Assembly (NCBI GenBank): GCA_030059675.1
Contig: JANVYQ010000012.1
Coordinates: forward strand, 1-49,476
Length of the DNA: 49,476 nucleotides
Direction: 5' to 3'
Origin: Candidatus Pelearchaeum maunauluense
GTDB taxonomy: Archaea; Thermoproteota; Nitrososphaeria_A; Caldarchaeales; Caldarchaeaceae
The notes beneath the pieces were generated by a model that was not told the DNA's origin, did not search any database, and saw only the letters and a program-made list of their open reading frames with translations. This document shows positions 6,647 to 14,864 of this stretch, piece by piece (position 1 is the first letter of the stretch; each line of letters starts with the position of its first letter). Both the position numbers and the translations under genes were made by a program.

Positions 6647-7915
6647 TTGCTGTTCAGGCGGGTTTCTCTTAACAGGAAGACCGGTGAGGTTAGGATAAGT
6701 GGTAGACGTTTCTACGCCTCGGCGCTCAGCATGGGCGGCTATCTTTTAGAAGATGGGCAAGACCTGCTGAATGTTTTAAGTGACGTCAGATTTGAAGAAC
6801 TGCCAAAGGATCTCACAGTCGTTATTAATATTCTTCCTTCAGAGCAGTTTCATTTACTCGATTACGCTAAAACTTACTTAAAGCGAAACGGCTTTTCCGC
6901 ATCCATAACAATAGAGAGGTCAAAGGATACGCTAATAGATGTTGACAAGTATATCATGGATATGTCATCTTCTCTCAAAAAGCATGGATTTGATCTTGAA
7001 GCTACTTATAGTGATGAACGAGTTACATTTAGGATAAAATACCCCATTTTTGGCGATGAAAACATAGGGCATGTCCTAGAACTCTTTGATAATGCTGTTA
7101 CAGTGGTTAACCGCTTAGCACTAGAAAAAGAAGGTGAGTTAGATAAAGAGGTTAGATACTGGATATACAGGCTAGACATGCTTAATGGACATTATCTGTC
7201 ACAGCTAAGTGGAATAACTGGAATAGCCAGGTGGTTGCTCTGTTCGCTCACGTCCGGAGATGTGGCATACATCCTGCTTGGGATAAGACCAATCTCCTTG
7301 AGCGTTCCTGAAAAAGTGGCTGATAGAATCTTAAATGCATTCCAGTCAAGAAGAGATGAAACGATTAATCGGCTTATTCTGCTCGGTATGCTGAGGCGCG
7401 AGAATGGTCCGCCGAGGCTGGCATGCACATCTGTGGGGGCTAGAGTCAAAAGCCTTATTGAACATATTCTCTCAATGCGAGAACATAAGACGAGCCGTCA
7501 CCAGCTCGCTAGATATGACCCTCTAGAACTTCTCAACTATATTGCTAGAAATTTTGCTCCTTTAGCGATTTCTAAAAGTCGTAGACTAAGGAGAAACAGA
7601 GAAGGCCTCTACATGTATGCCAATAAAATGCTTAGTGAACTTACGTTTATCCATGTAGCGGTTTTGACATGTTTGTATTGGCGGCTAGATGTGCCCGAAT
7701 CTGTGTTAGAAGAAACATTTAACACGCTTACGCGCTTAGGCTTCATAAGCTATAAAGGAAGAATAAATCCATTTGGCGAGTGGTTAGTAAGTCTTGTTAA
7801 AGGATACCTCAGGAAAAGCGGATTAAGAATGTACCCATATACACAGAAGTACTGGAGTAGTATATTTGACTGGGGATGTTTGTATGGTTCTTTCAAAAAT
7901 GCTTTTGGGAGATGA
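6647..7915 (+). CDS. Orphan 422-residue protein with a possible wHTH segment
   Basis: I do not recognise this protein. It is soluble, without signal peptide or membrane segments. The first 120 residues alternate strands and helices ('LTVVINILPSEQFHLLDYAK', 'SITIERSKD'). Residues about 200-275 ('ARWLLCSLTSGDVAYILLGI' to 'RLILLGMLRRENGP') look like a winged-helix fold, and the C-terminal third repeats a similar helical pattern ('VAVLTCLYWRLDVPESVLEE', 'LTRLGFISYKGRI'), suggesting two DNA-binding-like modules. TTG start. It is more AT-rich than its left neighbours and stands alone between IS debris and relics, suggesting transfer. Confidence 0.7.
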   Translation: MLFRRVSLNRKTGEVRISGRRFYASALSMGGYLLEDGQDLLNVLSDVRFEELPKDLTVVINILPSEQFHLLDYAKTYLKRNGFSASITIERSKDTLIDVDKYIMDMSSSLKKHGFDLEATYSDERVTFRIKYPIFGDENIGHVLELFDNAVTVVNRLALEKEGELDKEVRYWIYRLDMLNGHYLSQLSGITGIARWLLCSLTSGDVAYILLGIRPISLSVPEKVADRILNAFQSRRDETINRLILLGMLRRENGPPRLACTSVGARVKSLIEHILSMREHKTSRHQLARYDPLELLNYIARNFAPLAISKSRRLRRNREGLYMYANKMLSELTFIHVAVLTCLYWRLDVPESVLEETFNTLTRLGFISYKGRINPFGEWLVSLVKGYLRKSGLRMYPYTQKYWSSIFDWGCLYGSFKNAFGR

Positions 7916-7960
7916 CAAGTCCCTTGGAAACCTTTTTCAAATAGGGAGTTGTCATATAAA

Positions 7961-8107
7961 ATGCTTGAGACAGATTCATCATTCATATTCAAGATAAAGG
8001 AAGTTCAGCAAGGCGATGTCATAAGAATTGGTGTGGGCGATCAAGAACTCGGTAAATTTACGGTTGGAAAACATCGTAAACTACGAATCGCCAAAAAGGT
8101 GTTTTAG
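7961..8107 (+). CDS. Possible 48-residue protein
   Basis: ATG-started frame 'MLETDSSFIFKIKEVQQGDV' to 'KLRIAKKVF', ending TAG. Composition is protein-like (alternating charged and hydrophobic, beta-rich), and GGGAG lies about 13 nt upstream. Too short to be certain, and I recognise no family. Confidence 0.35.
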   Translation: MLETDSSFIFKIKEVQQGDVIRIGVGDQELGKFTVGKHRKLRIAKKVF

Positions 8108-8579
8108 GAGAAATTATTATAGAATGTGTAATGAAGGCCGAGAGAATAAGTTTACAACTATATAAGAGGCTTAGATGAAGAAATACTCGATCCACTCTAA
8201 ATTTGAACATGATTGCGCCATCCTACGTCCGTATAAGCGGTAGGGACCTGCCCTCAGCTTTACTGAGGGCTTGCAGTTTAGACCTGGAGTCAAAGAGGGT
8301 AAATATGAGTTCATGATAGCTACGTGTCAAAGACCTGGTGAGAGGAACACGTCATAATATATATTCTCCAATAGATGTGCTTCACCTCTAAGAATAAAGG
8401 TTGCTATGGAAATTTAGGAGAAGCGTAGAGAGACAGATAAGCTAATGAGCAGCGAGAAGTTTAGGAAGATGCTATATGAGAAAATAGCGAAGATCTCCGC
8501 CAAGTAGCTAGCCGGCCACAAGTAACCTTATTTTCAACGACTCGTAAATTACCTATAGATACTTCTAAAGCTATACCTT
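8108..8579. other. AT-rich intergenic with one hairpin
   Basis: No supportable gene. It contains a perfect 7-bp hairpin CCCTCAG-CTTTA-CTGAGGG at 8251-8269 without a T run. A short frame ending at about 8507 ('MSSEKFRKMLYEKIAKISAK') could be the tail of a lost small gene. Confidence 0.4.
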
Positions 8580-8827
8580 TTAAACAGACTTCTCCATGAC
8601 TTTTCTCCCTATTGTCATAACCAACTCTATGAGTCTTCTAGCAACCTCACATTTCCTATCAAGCCTGTACATAGCTGGCTTTATCCCAATTCTTGAAACC
8701 TTTGAAGTGCCAGACCTCACGAGTTTCTAACCAACATAGTAGAGAAAGTATTCTTATGCGTCCTCAAATCCCTTAACGTCTCGCCCTTAGAGTGTTCCGG
8801 CAATGTATTGTCTAGGAAGGAAGTCTC
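8580..8827 (-). pseudogene. Decayed gene of unknown family
   Basis: Two protein-like pieces in different frames: 'SFLDNTLPEHSKGETLRDLR' continuing to 'STMLVRNS', then after a shift near 8720 'SGTSKVSRIGIKPAMYRLDR' continuing to 'RKVMEKSV' and a TAA. Each looks like real coding sequence, so one small gene has been broken. Family not recognised. Confidence 0.4.
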
Positions 8828-9007
8828 TTATCCTCAGCTTGGCTAGGCCGAGATATCTAAGCAAAAGTGCACCTATCATCACCCTCATAACTCATGGCAA
8901 TCCACCATCTTGGAGTCTATTTTCTACATAATTTTACGCATCCTTCATCAACTGTTAAACAATTCTTCTAAGACTTTTTGGAAACTTTTTAAAGTAAGAA
9001 TATAGGT

Positions 9008-9274
9008 ATGGCTAGGTACGAGAAGACAGATATCACGATAGTGAGAGATAAGGGTCAAGTAGTCATACCTAAGCCTACCGGGGACAAGCTTGGGATTAAG
9101 CCGAAGACCAATCTGCTTGTCTATAGTTACGAAGATGCAGTAATAATGAAGAAGCTGAAGCTTCCAGATGCCGAGAAGAGGATAGAGGAGATGTATAGGA
9201 GTATAGACAGGAGGATAGCTAGATACGGAGAGCCTGGGGAGGAAGTTGTATTATGGCCTATTCTACCTTTCTAA
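9008..9274 (+). CDS. AbrB/SpoVT-type DNA-binding protein (VapB-like)
   Basis: 88 residues with a swapped-hairpin AbrB domain at the N-terminus: 'DITIVRDKGQVVIPK' then 'DKLGIKPKTNLLVYSYEDAV'. The usual E-I-R after VIPK is P-T-G here. Such proteins bind DNA as dimers and often act as VapB antitoxins. The tail ends abruptly ('EEVVLWPILPF') and no PIN-domain partner follows; the next gene is a decayed transporter on the other strand. It is probably an orphaned, possibly C-truncated antitoxin. ATG start. Confidence 0.75.
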   Translation: MARYEKTDITIVRDKGQVVIPKPTGDKLGIKPKTNLLVYSYEDAVIMKKLKLPDAEKRIEEMYRSIDRRIARYGEPGEEVVLWPILPF

Positions 9275-9320
9275 GGAGTCCATTAGACTGTGGGCGAGTG
9301 ATTATCATTTCATGCCATGC

Positions 9321-10172
9321 TTATGGGGGGATTGAAATCAATGCGAGCGTAATTCCTGTCTTCTGGTTTTCATTAAGCCTCTCCTTCAACATTACCCGCG
9401 CTAATAGAACCGTGTTCGCTGGGTATGGTGATGACAGGACGGATGCTACATCTAGTCTGCCCAGCTGCGCTGCCAAAACGAAAAAGGCGTTTCCTCCTAG
9501 GTCTAAAACACCTATCCCAACAAGGATGGCGAGACCTATGTTTTTAGGCCACCACCTAATCTTAACCACTGATATAACTATCATAATCAGCAACAGAGTA
9601 GCTAGCTTGGCAACTACTGACGGCCAGAGAGCATCAGCACCCGCCCTATCCATAAACACGTAGAAACCTCCGAAACCTAGGCCGGCTAATATGGCTAATT
9701 TAACTCCAGATAAACCATGTTCCCCGTCGTCTCCAGCCCCGGATACCAAGACTATACCCAATACCGCTAATAGGAAGCCTACTAGCTGTAGTGGCAGTGA
9801 GGCCCTTCCACTATTGATCCAGCAAAAATAGGTATTGAAGCGGAGATTGCGCCTGTGAAAGGCGCTGCTACGCTCATCTTGCCCACTGCCAACGCTCTAT
9901 AATATGATAACAATCCTATGCCTATGGATACGCCTCCAGCCAAACCCCAAATTAAGTCAGGAAAAGCAGGCGTGGAGTTGGATAGAGTTAGCGCTAGCAG
10001 AAGTGCTATAAAAAAGGCCTGTAGCTTGAGAAACCAGAACAACACTTACGACGTTCTCTCTACGCGAAGCTATACCACCGCCGAAATCACCTGCACCCCA
10101 CGAAATAGCTGAAGCCAAGCCAAAAATCATGGCAAAGATCTCGGGGGACAACGACAAGCACAACACCAACAC
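9321..10172 (-). pseudogene. EamA (DMT) family permease, frameshifted
   Basis: Three overlapping frames together make one EamA-type transporter: 'MIFGLASAISWGAGDFGGG' (N-terminus), then 'FIALLLALTLSNSTPAFPD' through 'VAAPFTGAISASIPIFAGS', then 'LPLQLVGFLLAVLGIVLVSG' to 'VMLKERLNENQKTGITLALI'. Shifts fall at a T6 run (A6 on plus, 10009-10014; five would restore the frame) and near 9803 at GGGCC. About ten membrane segments in total. ATG at 10130 is the likely original start. Non-functional as read, unless these are sequencing errors. Confidence 0.75.
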
Positions 10173-10406
10173 GTTTTAAGAACTAGCATATCCCCTTAGG
10201 CTCATATCATACTGAATAATAGGCTACGTATTCAGCTGGTTAAGTAGTTTTGTTTGTTGTAAAGTTAATGGGGAATCTCGCGCGTGTTGGATAAGTTGTT
10301 TGGTATTTGCTGCTTTGTCATATTGTCTCGCTTATAGAACTGCGGGTTATAAAATCTAACCCTGATTAGGGTAGTCTTGGATGATTTCATGATGCTTTAG
10401 TTTTCA
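10173..10406. other. Intergenic, no gene seen
   Basis: AT-rich spacer between the EamA relic and the BNR relic, both transcribed leftward. I see no ORF, RNA or repeat here. Confidence 0.4.
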
Positions 10407-11007
10407 TTAACGCGTGGTGTATATTCCCCCTCCATGGGTTCCTGCATATATCGTTGAAGCGTTATGCGGGTCTATCTCTATGAAGATTATGAATTTGTGT
10501 GGGGGCTGTGTTTTTAGTGGGCTCCAACTCTCGCCGCCGTCTCCGCTCCTATAGAGGCCGCTCCAAGTGCTGCGTAGATTATATCAGGGTTATTAGGGTC
10601 CAGCTTAATCTCTTCAACACCATACCCATCCGCGCCAGCTTTCGCCACCATCAATAGTTTTATGTATACCAGAGACATCGCCACCAACGTAAAATACGTT
10701 AGAATCACGCGGGTCTATTGCGCAGCTCAACAGAAAACCACCACCTCCAGGACCTATGCTCAGCCATGTAGCTTCTCCAACAATCTTCCCCTTCGTTTCA
10801 GTGGTTTCTCCAACTGTGGTATACGCTGTCTCTTGCCGCTCCAATTTAAATGTGCTAAAAACTGTTTGAGTCACCGTGTATGTCCCTCCCTCCACCATAA
10901 AGCTCCTAGTTATTGTAGTAGGTTGTATGAAGAAATATGCCTGTTACTAAACCAAGAAATAACAACGAAGCCGCAACTAAAACTAAAAACTTCTTTATAT
11001 CATTCAT
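10407..11007 (-). pseudogene. Anchored BNR/Asp-box repeat surface protein, decayed
   Basis: Reading across three frameshifts gives a signal anchor ('MNDIKKFLVLVAASLLFLGL'), a Thr-rich linker, and at least two Asp-box units: 'IHKTIDGGESWR' and 'LYRSGDGGESWSPL', each preceded by 'IDPRDSNVFYVGG' or 'LDPNNPDIIYAALG' type strands, ending 'IYAGTHGGGIYTTR' with a stop at 10407. SxDxGxxW boxes mark sialidase-like or Vps10-like beta-propeller blades. Only a few blades remain, so it was also internally shortened. Probably once an extracellular protein. Confidence 0.65.
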
Positions 11008-11153
11008 GAAAGCCACAAATCCCAGAGTAACAACGCCAATATTGCTCATAATCAAGCATGACTTAGCCAATCAGCGACCTGGTGAGATTCTAGGCTTTAT
11101 AGCATCTTGTCGTCTGCGATTTATTTATAGAATGACCTTGGCTGCTTATCTAT

Positions 11154-11549
11154 GTGGTTGAGAGGAGTGCTGACTGGTTTAAGCAGGCCAGGAGAGACTT
11201 GGAGAATGCTTTACATGAGCTTCGGGGAGGATATTATGAGTGGAGCTGCTTCCTTTCCCAACAGGCCGCTGAGAAAGCTGTTAAATCAGTTTTTCAGAAG
11301 CTAGGGGTAGAGGCTTTTGGTCGTTCAGTGTCAGGCCTGTTGGAGAATCTACCAGAAAACCTCAGACCATCAGAGGAACTTCTAGACATGGCAAAAGAAC
11401 TAGATAAGGCGTACATCCCAACAAGATACCCTAATGCCCATCCAAGAGGAGCGCCATACGAGTTGTATACTAAAAAGGAGGCTGAGCGACTTATAGAGTA
11501 TGCGGAACGAATCCTCAAGTTCTGTGAAGATTTATTACGCAAAATATAG
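11154..11549 (+). CDS. HEPN domain protein (pair 2), intact RX4H motif
   Basis: 131 residues, all helical, with 'CFLSQQAAEKAVKSVFQKLG' near residue 31 and the complete HEPN catalytic motif 'YIPTRYPNAHP' (R-x4-H) near residue 83. It is therefore a plausible active RNase toxin. GTG start at 11154. The following MNT gene overlaps its 3' end by 26 nt, so the two form a unit. Confidence 0.9.
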   Translation: MVERSADWFKQARRDLENALHELRGGYYEWSCFLSQQAAEKAVKSVFQKLGVEAFGRSVSGLLENLPENLRPSEELLDMAKELDKAYIPTRYPNAHPRGAPYELYTKKEAERLIEYAERILKFCEDLLRKI

Positions 11550-11853
11550 TAGGGATGATGTTATTCAGATAATCAGGGATGGAATACAACATCTAAAGAA
11601 CGAGCTGCCCCTTCGGTACGTGATTCTCTTCGGCTCCTATGCCGAGGGTAGAAACACCGTAGCAAGCGATGTTGATATCTTAGTTGTTTATGATGGCCGG
11701 AAAGTGGGGGATGATTATCTGATTGTGCGTAAGGTGATTAGGCTGCCAAATCTCCAGCCACACATATACACGATGGAGGAGTACGAGGAGCTGCGCCAAA
11801 CTAAGGGAAGCATAGTGGAAATAGCCCTTAAGAGAGGTATCAGAATATTATAA
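11524..11853 (+). CDS. MNT-type nucleotidyltransferase (pair 2)
   Basis: About 109 residues from a GTG at 11524 (an upstream start at 11500 is also open). The NTase motif 'FGSYAEGRNTVASDVDILVV' is present, with Glu in place of the usual Arg after GSxA. Predicted antitoxin that modifies or binds the upstream HEPN protein; the overlap supports coupled expression. Confidence 0.88.
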   Translation: MKIYYAKYSRDDVIQIIRDGIQHLKNELPLRYVILFGSYAEGRNTVASDVDILVVYDGRKVGDDYLIVRKVIRLPNLQPHIYTMEEYEELRQTKGSIVEIALKRGIRIL

Positions 11854-12014
11854 GGGCGTCAAAGATTCTAATTCAAATAATTTTGTTATCTATAAATGTA
11901 TTTAAATGATTACATCGCAAGCCGTAATCTACAAGCCATCATATAATTAGTCTTGTCTTTATGACGAAATTAACTGTGTGGTGCTTGTAATGATAAGAAC
12001 GGTGCGCCACGCGC

Positions 12015-12560
12015 TTGAGTGTCAAGAATGCCGGCTCCCCCCTCATCACGCTCCTAGTTCTCATACTTAGCATACTATCTCTAGCCTTCGGTTTTAGCCC
12101 AGCTCAAGGTATAGAAGCCTGCATACAGGGAACGCTCAATGTTACGTTTGAGGGGCCTGAAGGCTCCAGCGCCAGCGTCACCTACGGCGTAGCCACGACT
12201 CCTTCGGGGATATCTGTCTCGTTCAACCCTACGGGAAGCACGTTGGCGGCAGGGCAGACGGTATCCTCAACCGTTAAGATATGCGCAGACAGCGGCGCGG
12301 CCGATGGCCAGTATCCGGCTACCTTAATAGTTTAGGGACCGTGGTACTGGAGGGGGCAGGGCGGCAGCTTCCAGCCCCTCGAACTGGTGGTAACTTTCTG
12401 GGTACAAACAAGCTATGCTACACAAACAATAACCGAGACCACGACATTCTCAACCACCACGGTAACCTACACATCAGTGGTATCCACCACCACGCTACAC
12501 AGAACATTCACAACTACAGTAGTCAATACGGCAACCAGCACAAGGTACAGGTGCAAATAA
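12015..12560 (+). pseudogene. Secreted Thr-rich stalk protein with in-frame amber
   Basis: A TTG-started frame with a signal peptide ('LITLLVLILSILSLAFGFSP') and a beta-rich domain ('SVTYGVATTPSGISVSFNPT') runs to TAG at 12333. The same frame then continues for 75 codons with a strongly Thr-rich stalk ('TQTITETTTFSTTTVTYTSV' and 'TTTLHRTFTTTVVNT') to TAA at 12558. Unbroken surface-protein composition on both sides of the TAG argues for one gene with a nonsense mutation. No C-terminal membrane anchor remains. Confidence 0.55.
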
Positions 12561-12646
12561 TGATGCTAGTTCGGGTCATCGTAGTGATGCTGCCAGCGGA
12601 AGAGGTAATTGTTTGGGAAAGCTAGGAGTTAAGGATTGGTGATGAT

Positions 12647-13465
12647 ATGAGCGAAGAAAAAGAAGAGGCACTTACGGTGGCATTAAATATAAACGACTCA
12701 ACAGAAGCTGAAATATACGAGGATGATGCGTTTATCTTAACAGTTACTATAACCAATACGTATGAGGTGGAAGCTGAATCAGAAAGAATTGCCATAACAC
12801 ATGAATTAAATATACTGGAGCAAGAAAGAGTGTCAAAGAAGATTGAGGAAAAAGAATATCGGAGGAAGAAAGAGGAATTAGAATCACGCAAACCCTCGCC
12901 AAGAATAGTAACACTAGGGACAGAGAGCGAACCTTGGTACACCTGAGGGTGAAAAACCATTAGAATGGCCCATCAGGATTATAGACCATATTCCGTCGGG
13001 AGATAAAGTTGATCTCGGCGCGTCAAGCATGTTAATAGCTGAGTTTGAAATAGATGAGGAAGAACTAAAGAAGATGACATGGGGAGAATATCGCATTGTT
13101 GCCAAGATAAAAGGTGCGGAATCTGAAGAAATAATAGTAAAATTGATCAAAGGTTCTAGGCCTTATGTGGATGAATCAAACTTAGAAGTATACCACTAAC
13201 AAAGAGGAAGATAGATGCCGCATTAGGTATAGCAGATAAGATACTTGGTTTAAATCCTACTTCAATAGGAGCATTACTTCTTAAAGCAGAAGCTTATGAA
13301 TTGACTGGCAACATAGACGAAGCGCTAAACATATACTATAAAGCTCTAGATGAATTTGAAAAACAAAACCCAGACAATTACGAAGGACCAAGATATATAC
13401 ATGCTAAAATTGTAAAGCTAGGAGATAAGAAAAGAGAATCGCAAGGAGACATGCAGGCTTTATAG
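12647..13465 (+). pseudogene. Frameshifted protein with C-terminal TPR-like repeats
   Basis: Three frames join into one acidic, Lys/Glu-rich protein. 'MSEEKEEALTVALNIND' to 'RKPSPRIVTLGTES' comes first; after a -1 shift near 12940 'PLEWPIRIIDHIPSGDKVDL' to 'SRPYVDESNLEVYH'; after a second shift near 13197 a TPR-like segment 'LGLNPTSIGALLLKAEAYEL' and 'IDEALNIYYKALDEFE', ending at 13465. The N-terminal part looks like an immunoglobulin-type beta domain. Function unknown; possibly an adaptor protein. Confidence 0.5.
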
Positions 13466-13475
13466 TGGCTGAAAC

Positions 13476-13485
13476 TCTTTAAATA
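13476..13485 (+). promoter_or_regulatory. TATA box of tRNA-Val(GAC)
   Basis: TCTTTAAATA preceded by a purine-rich BRE-like GAAAC, 31-40 nt before the tRNA 5' end. Confidence 0.65.
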
Positions 13486-13515
13486 GGAAACTTCGCTACT
13501 CTCATAGTAGAAAAA

Positions 13516-13591
13516 GGGCCGGTGGTCTAGCCTGGCGCATGACGCCACCCTGACGCGGTGGAGGTCGCCGGTTCGAATCCGGCCCGGCCCA
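13516..13591 (+). tRNA. tRNA-Val (GAC)
   Basis: Acceptor GGGCCGG/CCGGCCC, D arm GTC..GAC, anticodon stem CCACC/GGTGG with loop CTGACGC (anticodon GAC), variable AGGTC, T arm GCCGG-TTCGAAT-CCGGC, discriminator A. No intron; CCA not encoded. It shares its acceptor stem with tRNA-Val(CAC) at 16102. Confidence 0.95.
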
Positions 13592-13730
13592 CTGGCTTTG
13601 TCTTCTCGGTATTACGTGTTCAGGGAGCTTAATATCCTCAATTATTACCTAAGTGTTTTTGGGTTTATCTGGAAAAGCTAATAAGCTAAGCCGTCGTTAT
13701 AGTGGGTGGATGCGGCCCTTTGCGGGTGCT

Positions 13731-13740
13731 GGTATTTAAG
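13731..13740 (+). promoter_or_regulatory. TATA box of tfe
   Basis: GGTATTTAAG, 25-34 nt before the TTG start of tfe, consistent with a very short leader. Confidence 0.5.
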
Positions 13741-13764
13741 TGTTAGAGGGGTGAGGGAGATAGG

Positions 13765-14274
13765 TTGCTAATCATAGTTAATGAGGATGCCTTCTTGAGC
13801 ATGGTGAAGCTGGTTGGTGGCGAGGATGCTGCGAGGGCTGTAGAGCTGTTGATGAAGAAGCCCTCGCTGAGCGATGATGAGCTTTCCCAGAAGCTGGATA
13901 TGGATGTTAAAGAGCTGCGTAAAATACTACATAGGCTCAACGACCTTGGGCTCGTAGCTTATGACGTGTATCGCGAGAAGGATAGCGGGCACCGCGTCTT
14001 CAGGTGGCGTGTCCAGCAAGACCAGGTTATAGGGTTCGCCAAGACGCAGATGCGCCGCGTGTATGAGCGGCTCAAGGCTAGGCTGGAGCATGAGCAGACG
14101 CATCAGATATACTGGTGCGGCACCGAGGGCTGTAGGAAATACACCTTTGAAGAAGCTATTGACATCCTCTTCAAATGCCCCAAATGCGGGAAGACTCTCG
14201 TCATAGTTGATAATAGCAAGGTTATTGAGGCTTTGCAGCGTAAGATAATGGAGCTGGAGAAGAATCTCCAGTAA
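13765..14274 (+). CDS. tfe: Transcription initiation factor TFE, alpha subunit
   Basis: 169 residues. An N-terminal extended winged helix (about 1-90; 'AVELLMKKPSLSDDELSQKL' then 'LRKILHRLNDLGLVAYDVY') and a C-terminal zinc ribbon with 'WCGTEGCRKY' and 'FKCPKCGK' (four Cys, about residues 112-145), then a short coiled tail. This matches archaeal TFE-alpha, which helps open the promoter with TBP, TFB and RNA polymerase. TTG start, TATA box at 13731. trm56 follows after 19 nt, probably on the same transcript. Confidence 0.95.
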   Translation: MLIIVNEDAFLSMVKLVGGEDAARAVELLMKKPSLSDDELSQKLDMDVKELRKILHRLNDLGLVAYDVYREKDSGHRVFRWRVQQDQVIGFAKTQMRRVYERLKARLEHEQTHQIYWCGTEGCRKYTFEEAIDILFKCPKCGKTLVIVDNSKVIEALQRKIMELEKNLQ

Positions 14275-14293
14275 TGTTTTAAGGTCGCCTCCC

Positions 14294-14830
14294 TTGCCCC
14301 GCGTTGTCGTTCTACGTCTCGGCCACCGCGTCGGCAGGGATGAGCGCATAACCACGCATGTGGGGCTGGCCGCCCGCGCTTTCGGGGCTGACGAGATAAT
14401 CATAGCAGGCGATAGGGATGACGCTGTCATTGAGAGCATTAACAAGGTTGCCCAACAGTGGGGAGGAAGATTCAAGGCAAGCTATACAGAAAGCTGGGTA
14501 AGCCTCGTCAAGGAATGGAAAAACAACAACCGCGCCGTCGTCCACCTAACTATGTACGGCCTCCCGCTACAGCAGGTCATACAGCAGCTCAGGCTAGAGC
14601 AGGCCAGTAGGGATATGCTGGTCATAGTTGGAGGCCCGAAGGTTAGGGCAGAGACGTACAGGCTTGCCGACTATAACGTGGCTGTCACAAACCAGCCGCA
14701 TAGCGAGGTCGCTGCGCTGGCCGTTTTCCTAGACTGGCTCTTCGCTGGCCGCGAGCTGGAGAAGATACACGAAGGCGCTAAGACTAGGATAATACCGCAG
14801 CCGAGGGGCAAGAAGGTGATGCATACCTAA
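14294..14830 (+). CDS. trm56: tRNA (cytidine(56)-2'-O)-methyltransferase (Trm56, SPOUT)
   Basis: 178 residues, the usual aTrm56 length. The N-terminus 'VVVLRLGHRVGRDERITTHV' and the SPOUT knot segment 'VIVGGPKVRAETYRLADYNV' followed by 'AVTNQPHSEVAALAVFLD' are diagnostic. The enzyme methylates the ribose of C56 in the T loop using S-adenosylmethionine. It sits 19 nt after tfe. Its presence argues against Pyrobaculum aerophilum-like lineages, which use a guide RNA for this modification. Confidence 0.92.
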   Translation: MPRVVVLRLGHRVGRDERITTHVGLAARAFGADEIIIAGDRDDAVIESINKVAQQWGGRFKASYTESWVSLVKEWKNNNRAVVHLTMYGLPLQQVIQQLRLEQASRDMLVIVGGPKVRAETYRLADYNVAVTNQPHSEVAALAVFLDWLFAGRELEKIHEGAKTRIIPQPRGKKVMHT

Positions 14831-14864
14831 TAATACGCTGCGTTAAGACACCGCACGGTAAAAC

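Noticed and set aside
8251..8269. Perfect 7-bp hairpin as transcription terminator
   Set aside because: No T run follows, and no transcript is known to end there.
8410..8507. Small gene ending '..EKFRKMLYEKIAKISAK'
   Set aside because: Only about 20 to 30 codons, with stops just upstream and no family match.
12333..12335. Amber codon as pyrrolysine or programmed readthrough
   Set aside because: No readthrough signal or pyl gene is visible in the window, and neighbouring genes are broken in the same way; a nonsense mutation is simpler.
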